Source of the DNA: Siphonodentalium dalli
Lineage: Eukaryota > Mollusca > Scaphopoda > Gadilida > Siphonodentaliidae
DNA length: 64,000 nucleotides
Direction of reading: 5' to 3'
Assembly: GCA_032622095.1 (NCBI GenBank)
Contig: CP136066.1
Coordinates: 6,161,784 to 6,225,783 of the forward strand
The translations under genes were made by a program, and so were the position numbers. The notes below the pieces were generated by a model that searched no databases, was not told where the DNA came from, and worked only from the letters and a program-made list of their open reading frames with translations. Below, piece after piece: positions 55,916-64,000 of this stretch (positions are counted from its first letter, which is position 1; each line of letters opens with the position of its first letter).

Positions 55916-58900
55916 CTATCATTGGACGGTTTTCCCCGCCATACATATGAAATGTTATAGTCTACTGATGCTTGACGTGCCGCGTTGGACGTTTTCGAAT
56001 ATTATCTTATCAAACAGCAAACATGCATATCCCGGGGTCCGCGGCCTTCTTTTGTGTACACAGCAGAAATCGTGATTGTCGAATGATATCATATAGTATA
56101 GCTATAGTCTTTAATTTCAATAATACAAAGACACAAAACAAAACAGCCGTTAACACATTCACATACTATTTTGGTCATCCGACGATTTGTCAAAGATAAT
56201 TTAAACTATAAGGGTGCATGTTTCAGTTCCATCAATGGGTTTCACATCAATAACTATAATTTTCCTCCAACTTGAATGTATTGGAACAATTTGAGGGACT
56301 CCGTGATATCATTTGAAAGTCAGTCTCTGCTATATATACATATATATGTATATTGCTACTGGTTGGCTGTCTTACATCAGACTCACCCTCACGTGTGTAG
56401 AAGAACAAGCTACAAAACTAACTGAATCTTTCGGAGATACCTTGAGCTATACAAGAAAATTAAGGGCTCCAAAGAGGGTAGCCTTCTCGAATGTATATAT
56501 ATATATCTCGATGCAATTTCTGGCGAGAAATCTCGAGTTTACGAAGAATTGAAGTCACCGTCTCTTGCACGGAAACTAAATTACAGCACTTGACATCATA
56601 TGTATACCGAAATCTGTCTAACTCATACATTCCACCGTGGTTCTTGGTTGGTTGGTTAATTAGAGTTTATCTGCGTTGTTGCCAAGGCAGCCATGTCCAT
56701 ATCTCGTCATTTACATCGCCGTCGCACCGCCATGACTTCACCATTGAACCTGTAAGCAGAGAAGTTATTTTTTTATAACATGCCATTGGGAATATTATTT
56801 ACAGTGTATGTACATCTATAACAGTATTATAATTCATACATTAAAGAGCGCATTTTCAGAAAGGAATATAGTTTTTGAATACATGTACTACTCATTATAG
56901 CTTCACATAGTGAATGTTCTGACATTTTATAAATATATTTTACTTTATCAATATGGCCAGATCGAAGCCTCATTAAGCACAATTTTGACACGGGAAATAT
57001 ACGATTTTACATTTACATTTTACATTTAGCTATATAACACAATACATTCATATATAAGAATTATAATATGAGAAACATGGCGAGTTTGAAAATAAGGGAC
57101 CCCACTTTTATAGTATAAACGATAACTCTTCACCATGTACGTCACTTAATCCAAAGGCTAATAATACACATTTTCACTATTCTGCAGTATTTATAATTTG
57201 AGATTATTTCTAAGTTCATTATTTGCTACATGCCAGGAACATGCATTTATGATATATAGTCATAACATATACTTCACTTTAGCGGGATTTTGAGTAGTTT
57301 ATTGAATGACATAATTATCTTCACAATTTAAAGTTCTGGACACAAACGGTGGCTACATATGTAGGACTATAAATCGCATATTAGATATACGACACCACCC
57401 CCCCCCCCCCCCCGGCCCTTCCCTCGGTAACATAATTTACGCGAGTTATACATCTAGCAGAGGAGCCAAAATATGCATGTTAATTTTCGTCTTGGTAAAC
57501 CACCAATATAGTGGGGAAATAAATACCCGACCCACCCAACAATTTGTTTCCCTTGGTACATTGATCGTCCATTGTGGTATTTCAAGGTTCATTGCAACAG
57601 GGACGCTCATCATATTCAAATGAATTATTTGAAACACCAATTTCACACATTTTGTGTGATTCCGTGTGCCACATAGAACTTCATACTATACGACTATAGG
57701 GCATTTCCACAAGTCTCATTCAGGAACGCGGCTAGATGGTCGCCGTGTCCACCTTGAAATGTCGAAGTGCACCCCACGCTCCCATTGTACCAGGTTTGCG
57801 GAATTATATTTACACCCCCCCCCCCCCCTTCGTCCGGAATTTTCCAATTGGTACCTCAAGCTTTCCAACTATTAGAATTTCCAACCAAATGGAAGCCTTC
57901 CACCCCATGGCCATTTGAGGCCATTTGAGGCCATTTTTTTTTACCAAAAGGAGAAAAATATGCTACTGTTTGTCCGAAAACAATAAATTTCCCACTAATT
58001 ACTGGTTGAAAAATCAAACAAAGAGAACAATTTCAAACTATTATAATGCATGTGGTGTAAAACTTGCAACTTCGCGTCAGTCATGAAATTTCCAACTGTT
58101 GGAATTTTTAGTGAATTTTACCGAAGTTTGGGATAGGGTTATAGACCCCCCCCCCTCTCCAATACCCGCCCTGTCGCCACGTCACTGGTCTCAGTAGATA
58201 TTTCCTCTCATCTGCATTCCATAACACAAAACCATCGTTACTTTATCAACATGAGAACTTTACCGTGCAAAATAATAAAAATGTGGTTCTGGTTTAAAGC
58301 ACACTGTATATATATAGCGTGTATGTGATGAACACACATTTGTTCAGTAAATGTCTTCACCACACAGATGAATTTGTCAATTTACATAATGACAATTTTC
58401 GAGCAGAAATAGGTTTTATGCTTCGGAAAGATGCGTATCATATAGACTGCAGAAACAACAGATAAACCCAGATAAACGCACAGCAACACGACAAATCTCT
58501 AAAATGTAAATGTATGACTATGTGTTAGGGAATTGTTGAATCAGAAAATCCAAATCAAGTTTATTATTTCGTTCAATCATGTTTATACAAAATACATATG
58601 GACATTCTCACAAAGGTGAATATCTTGCCAATTTAAATATAATCTTACCTTAACTATAGAAATAATCGAAGAGACCGCCCAATATATCGAATTTCGAGAT
58701 CCACCATATAATCAACAAGACTACATATGGACACTTTACGGCATCCCGTCAGCCTGTTTACGAAACAACGACGCGCGCGTGACCACCACGTGAAATTTAA
58801 AAAAACCGACGTCACACACAAATATGTGTGGTGATGTACACATATATGTGTGGATATTGGGTGACACACACATATGTGTGTATTATGTACACATTTATGT

Positions 58901-58960
58901 TGAGATAATGCCTCCACACAGCCATTGTGTGGAAGCTGCCACACAGTCCTTTTTACAGTG
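55279..58960. mobile_element. CACTA-like non-autonomous element, 3,682 bp
   Basis: The left end CACTCTTAAAACGACTGTGT and the complement of the right end, CACTGTAAAAAGGACTGTGT, match at 19 of the first 22 positions. TA flanks both sides (55,277-55,278 and 58,961-58,962). Many direct and inverted TGTGTGG/CCACACA units fill the outer 270 bp (left) and 160 bp (right), as in EnSpm/CACTA subterminal regions. No transposase ORF is seen. The interior holds poly-C runs (57,400, 57,810, 58,146), an AG microsatellite (55,883-55,910) and other repeats. Confidence 0.6.
55605..55852. repeat. ~120-bp tandem duplication within the CACTA-like element
   Basis: Two copies share CACACTAGTTTGTATTGTTC, CAATGCTGTTGGGCGAGAC and GTGTGGTCGATCCAAACAAT. 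The plus frame across them is repetitive and not a gene. Confidence 0.8.
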
Positions 58961-59364
58961 TATATTTATCTATATGTATGCATGCCGGCGCAATGTTTGG
59001 ACTTGTGTAACAAGTGTGTTACATGTTTGGATACACTGATCATTACTTTGCAATTTCTTTAAATTTCTGGCACATCTTACCTCAGTATTTGAAGTTTTTT
59101 GTTCGCAGCAACAACTCGTGTTAAAAACTTTAAATGTAGTTGGTTGTAACGCAATACGGTTCACGTCAGAGCTATCGAAATATCGTGAATTTCACATATC
59201 TTCACCTTGAATGCATATAAAATCTGAACAGTCTTTAACAAAATACCAAATCAATGAATTGTATATACACATTTGGGAGGTTAAACAAAATTTCATATTG
59301 CCTTGGATATGATGAAGATTAAGTTTTGTCATCATGGTGAGTTATTTTTGTAATTTATATTTAT

Positions 59365-60007
59365 ATTTGCGAATGTATATATGTCTGCCCGTGTTCTATA
59401 TAAATTAACGGCGGCCCATCTAGATGACTCCAACGGGGTCTGACAGGGTAACGTTTTACGAGGAAGATAATGGTGCAGGTCACAATTTTCCAAGGTGTAT
59501 GTGTCAATGACAGAAAGGGATGGCATTGTTTTGCAGCCGATGTCTACCATACGTATACTTAATCATAACCATGAAATGTTGAGTCTAATGGTGTGGTTTA
59601 AATATATTCGAGTTCGTGTTGGGTGGGGGCACCAAAATTTATAAAAACAAAATATTATAGCGCCGATGTCCAACTTTGATCACGGAAACAATATGGGCTG
59701 GTCCAATTTCACGTTCGATCGTGTCCTTGACTTTGACCTCGCTCATATGCGCTCATACAGGCATGTTTCTGGACCGATCGATCAATCGTTTTTGTCTTTC
59801 TCCTAAATCTGTTCAGAGTTGTTCCCTCGGTATTGTTCACCGTTTTCAACGCTAGAAATAGCCCAGACAAAGTCAGGCACATCAGCTAGTCATTTATAAA
59901 GTCGGGCACATCAGCGCTAGTCATTTATAAAGTCGAGGACATCAGTCAGTCATTTATAAAGTCGGGTACATCAGCTAGTCATTTATAAAGTCGGGCACAT
60001 CAGCTAG
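59365..60007 (+). mobile_element. Helitron/pearl-like element with tandem 3' termini
   Basis: Head (TGCCCGTGTTCTATATAAAT, CATCTAGATGACTCC, TTTTACGAGGAAGATAATGG), one to two ~165-bp units, then a 3' region ending AGCCCAGACAAAGTCAGGCA-CATCAGCTAG at 59,889. The 3' hairpin has the same layout as the element at 161-608. After the first CTAG, about 29 bp (CATTTATAAAGTCGGGCACA-TCAGCTAGT) is repeated four more times to 60,007. Confidence 0.65.
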
Positions 60008-60379
60008 TGATTTATAATTGTTAAGCAATCATACGAAGCAAGCATTCATTTTCTTCAATTCAAGTAACCAATGCCTGTGACCCATTTACACAAACTGGTC
60101 ATCACCTTGAACAAACGTTACCTCTGGTCCTCGACTGATGGTTGGGTATACATACACCATTTTATATACAAATTGGTCGTCTCAGTCTGATAATGTGTAT
60201 GTATATAGGCTTACTCCGTGTTCGTCTCTGCTTGCGATTGAACGTATTATCTGGGTGAGGGGTGAAATAATGTAACGAAACACAGCAACTACGACAGGGG
60301 ATGACAAAACCGGAAAACTGTTACAACCATACACATGATATGCCTCGACAACTCTTGAGAGTTTTCCATATAGATCACT

Positions 60380-61440
60380 AGTCAAAACAGAATGGAATTA
60401 TCACTAATATAGATGGACAAAACATGTTTAAATTAAATGATTTTTCGGTCTACTTTCATCAGAAATTTCATAATTCTTGCCATCTATCAACGATATCAGG
60501 CGTTATCAGTCTGTGTATCTTGAAGTATGTAGACTGCTATATCATAGCAAAACATAATCAGAATTATTGCGTTTTTGTATTCCGTCCTGCCTAATTTTCT
60601 AAAACCTGCTGATGAATTTTGGTGTAAGGGGTGAAATAATCTTCAAGTTTACATCAATGGATGATATTTTAGCCTTTAAGTTGTGTATATATTTACATAA
60701 TTTAATTTTCGCAATTTTTTACGAGATCCCGCATCATTGCAATATTGAATTAAGATGGGTAAAACAATCGAAAATTACCGATTATGTTGTCTAAGTTCAC
60801 AATCAATCTCAGACATCTTGCTGTCTATCAACGAAATATTGGTATTATTATATATAAGTAGGTATTCCTGCTACATCTTAGCACAACAATATCCAGAGAT
60901 CCTGTGCATTATACTCCGTCCTGTCGAATGTTCCCAAAAACAGCGACCTTTTGCTGAAGTTTTGGATTAGGGGTGATATGTCTTACACAATATAACAGGT
61001 ATTGCAGAGGTTGGCATATTCAGCCTATTATCATATGCGATGTATATCGCCACAGTTTTTAGAATATATCCGAGATTCCAGGCTGAAGCAATATTGATTT
61101 ATAGCCCATTAAGTGTGGCAAAACAAATGAAAATTGTGTGTTTTTTTTATCTATTTTACAATAAATCTCAGAAATCTTTCCGTTCATCGACGAAATCATG
61201 GCAGTACCATACCTATTATAAATATTATACTGTTATATCTTAACACAAACTAACGTGCATTTTCACTCCTTCCTGTCGAATTTTCCCAAAACAGTGACGT
61301 TTTTTCTGAATTTTAGTGTGAGGGTGGAATGATCTTACACAATACAACACGTATTGCAGAGGTTGACATATTCAGCCTATTATCATATGCGATGTTTGCG
61401 AGACTATATCACAGATCCCAGGTTATTGAACTGGTGAATT
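60380..61440. repeat. ~345-bp degenerate tandem repeat, three units
   Basis: Marker CTCCGTCCTGTCGAATGTTC at about 60,583, 60,922 and 61,268; GCAGAGGTTGGCATATTCAG at 61,004 and 61,356. No ORF conserved between units. Confidence 0.65.
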
Positions 61441-61755
61441 ATGGCTAAGTAAGTGGGACAAATGATATATCACAAGCCTGTGTGTGGTGCCGATGGACTA
61501 AATTTTCTGAAATCTATTTTGTCCGCTCTAATATATTCTGGGGGAAAGAACTGATTAGCCGTTAAGATGGATTATATTTCACGCTCTTATGAGTAATTAA
61601 ATATTAAACAGTCTCACTTTACACCTGAAAGACTTGGTTGCAAGATGACCCTGTCCATCCACTAAAATTATTAGCTGAGACGCGGCCAGTATCGACCCCC
61701 ATCTTGGTTAAGTGGTTTTGCTATATTTGTATGATATACGTGGGCAGAGTCATAT

Positions 61756-62600
61756 ATTGGCTGCGGACACACGTACCACAGTAGCGATGGCGTTGTAGGT
61801 GTGGTAATTTATTATGGTGGAGATTGGCTGCGGACACACGTACCACAGTAGCGATGGCATTGTAGATGTGACAATTTATTATGGTGGAGGTTGGCTACGG
61901 ACACATGTACCACAGTAGCGATGGCATATAGTAGGTGTGACAATTTATTATGGTGCAGTTTGGTGACAATTGGTGGTCCTAATCTGTGCCATAGCTAGCG
62001 ATGTTGCCCGCTGAGTTTCCGCACAATGAGTCGACTTGACCAATTAACTCATCGCGTATCACCAAGGTTGATCTCTACTCATTACGTTTTGCAACATTGT
62101 ATTATCTACGATATATATAATTGCACGGTCGATCGTCCAAAATTGTCTTTGACAACGGCAACCCTCATTCACTCGCATATCATGCACGTAGCACGTTTTG
62201 ATGATATTATCTCAATTCATGTTTATCCACTTATATTAATTGCATGCGTATTAAGACAGTTCCCCTTTTGCGTTTTTCATTTTGCGACGTTTAGTTCTAT
62301 GCATAATTCCACTAATATTATAATGTGGGCCGATGATGGTGTGTCGGAACTGTTTGGGGGAATCCAGCTGTGAGAAAATATCTGGAATAAATAAAGCGAA
62401 CTATACACGGATCAAAAACAAGAAAAAGGCTGATTATGACTTTGGAGGACTCATTGTGTGAATATGCAGTGGGCGACATAGCTAGCTATGGGATATTAAT
62501 TATGACAACCACTCAACCAGTTGTCATCAAACTCCACCCTTATAAATTGTCACACCTACTATGCCATCGTTACTGTGATATGTGTGTCAGCAGCCATTGT
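61756..62600. mobile_element. Long-TIR element with triplicated left subterminal unit
   Basis: The left end ATTGGCTGCGGACACACGTA is repeated three times (61,756, 61,825, 61,893; 66-68 bp each). The right arm, 62,430-62,600, is the reverse complement. The interior has the ORF 62,026-62,373, which overlaps the arm and has no recognised domain. Same family as the next element. Confidence 0.65.
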
Positions 62601-62767
62601 CGCAGTCTTTGGTTAACCTGAGCTATTTGAGGACACATTAGTGTCTACATGAAATATTCAGGCATTGATTATGGTCGCTTTGTCACAACCAATGCCAATA
62701 TTTTAACACATTTTAAACATATATGTTCTTGAGTTTATACATGCACCCATTCGATTCGAAGCATCAC

Positions 62768-63438
62768 AATGGCTGCGGACACACGTACCACAGTATCGAT
62801 GGCATAGTAGGTGTGACAATTTATTATGGTGCAGTTTGGTGACAATTGGTCCTCATAATTCTGTGTCATAGCTATCCATGTCGCCCGCTGATTTTCCGCA
62901 AAATGAGTCGACTGGACCAATTAACCATTGCTTATCACCAAGGTTTATCTCTACTCATTACGTGTTGCTAAATTGTATTCGCTACGAAAAATATAATATA
63001 GATCGTCCGGAATTGTGTTTGACCGTGGCCTGGTGGCAATTCCTATTGACTCACATATCATGCATGTGGTATGTCTGTTATATGATCTCAATGCATAGAT
63101 GTTTATATACTTATATTAATTTCATTTGTAAGAACAATCATGGCTGTTGAGATGGGTTATTCATTAAGTTATAAAGTGGACTTGTGTGTTAGCATGCAAA
63201 ATATAACAATGCGTGTTGAGTAAAGATCAACAGCGATAAGATATCCAGTTAGATAAATCCATGAGAGATCGACCATCGCTGGTAGAGCTTTGTAGAGTCA
63301 TTGTGCGATTTTGCGGAGGGCGACATGGCTTGCTATGGCATACTAAATATGACAACCAATTGTCACCAAACTCCACCATAATAAATTGTCACAACTACTC
63401 TGTCATCGACACTGTGGTACGTGTGTCCGCAGCCATTT
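62768..63438. mobile_element. Long-TIR MITE, 671 bp, ~150-bp arms
   Basis: Starts AATGGCTGCGGACACACGTA and ends with its complement at 63,438. Arms share CAATTTATTATGGTG, TTTGGTGACAATTGG and CATGTCGCCC. The interior is AT-rich. No transposase. Confidence 0.75.
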
Positions 63439-63524
63439 TCTCCATCTTTCCACCAGAATCGTGTTTCGGAACGATTTGATGAACCAATCCAAATTTTAGA
63501 ATCATGAACATATCGTAGTGGTAT

Positions 63525-64000
63525 TAAACAATAAGGCGGCCACTGGTTCAGAAGGTTTCTGTGTATCTTTATTCAAATTGTTCCAGAATAAATTAGGAGA
63601 GTATCTTGCTTGATCCATAAACTATGGTCTATAAAATTGTGGCCGTTCCGCCACACGTAAACATGACGTACTCACATTAATTCCGAATGGTTATAAACCG
63701 AGGCGATTTTTGTCTAATTGGCGACCAATATCTCTCGCCAAAGTAAGCTGCAAAATTACAAGTGGTGTCTTAGCGCCAAGACTGAAATATGTTTTATCCG
63801 CCAATAAATCACGGTTTCGTCCTTGGCCGTCACATTGCAGATAAAGTTAGATCGATAGCAGATATATCCCAAAATCGGAAACATACCAACCAAAGTGGAT
63901 TGGTACTTTCGACTCAATCTCATGATCATTCCTTACGAATGTTTTTGAAATGTTTGGCCTCGGACATATCTTTATATAATATTTGAAAACGTAGTACTGT
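63525..64000 (+). pseudogene. LINE reverse-transcriptase fragment running off the window
   Basis: Plus strand: NKAATGSEGFCVSLFKLFQN, the N-terminal RT block that usually reads KSPG.DGF..FYK.F; then FLSNWRPISLAKVSCKITSG and LAPRLKYVLSANKSRFR, RT motif 2; then FDSIS and stop where a Trp is usual, SFLTNVFEMFGLGHI. Stops and a frameshift show decay. It is 5' truncated next to the MITE. Confidence 0.75.

Noticed and set aside
56313-56778. Possible lectin exon downstream of the PAN exon (CCQGSHVHIS)
   Set aside because: Lacks the A..C..GgHL spacing, and no acceptor in phase 1 could be placed.
60605-60640. CTGATGA-type core as a hammerhead ribozyme
   Set aside because: No matching GAAA strand and stems at the needed distances.

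Overview
The window looks like AT-rich nuclear DNA of an invertebrate, most likely a lophotrochozoan and probably a mollusc. That assignment is an inference from content: PAN and C-type lectin exons joined in phase 1, Helitron-like elements carrying tandem repeats of about 165 bp (the layout described for bivalve 'pearl' elements), L1/Tx1-type LINEs, a Polinton/Maverick remnant and abundant palindromic MITEs. No bacterial operon, rRNA, tRNA or CRISPR is visible. Most of the 64 kb is mobile or tandemly repeated DNA, and only short islands look like host exons.

Layout. 1-7.2 kb: a degenerate 21-22 bp minisatellite is interrupted by a 448-bp Helitron with exact ends, then by nested inverted-repeat elements. 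One of these is a 4,070-bp foldback element with a TTA target duplication that can be checked against an unoccupied copy in the same window. 7.2-14.7 kb: a decayed Polinton/Maverick-type element. It holds a packaging-ATPase pseudogene, an overlapping F-box-like ORF, a broken protein-primed DNA polymerase B, a zinc-knuckle ORF leaving divergently from a 53-bp-arm palindrome, and two convergent unidentified ORFs behind a duplicated, inverted promoter-like block. 14.75-14.98 kb: a compact cluster of GC-rich palindromes.

16.4-33.6 kb: a C-type lectin gene on the plus strand. Two coding exons (16,404-16,598 and 33,122-33,333) are in matching phase across a 16.5-kb intron. The intron carries two antisense LINEs (20.7-21.8 kb, and a nearly full-length one at 25.3-30.5 kb), repeat arrays and hairpins. 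33.6-40.3 kb: two diverged copies of one segment with 27-bp minisatellites, a piggyBac-like MITE, hairpins, and 28-bp and 21-bp satellites. 40.7-41.7 kb: a GC-rich, unidentified coding-like locus. 42.5-46.9 kb: a 4.4-kb array of a 28-bp satellite with higher-order structure. 48.9-53.7 kb: a second piggyBac-like MITE, a possible terminal exon, a 165-bp repeat array and a Helitron end.

54.4 kb: a secreted PAN-domain first exon with a phase-1 donor, which fits the lectin exons and suggests a tandem family of PAN plus C-type lectin genes. 55.28-58.96 kb: a CACTA-like non-autonomous element. 59.4-60.0 kb: a Helitron with five tandem 3' termini. 60.4-61.4 kb: a repeat of about 345 bp. 61.8-63.4 kb: two related long-TIR elements. 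63.5 kb to the end: a LINE reverse-transcriptase fragment. The host genes appear to be immune-type secreted lectins spread out by mobile DNA; no pathway can be read from the rest.
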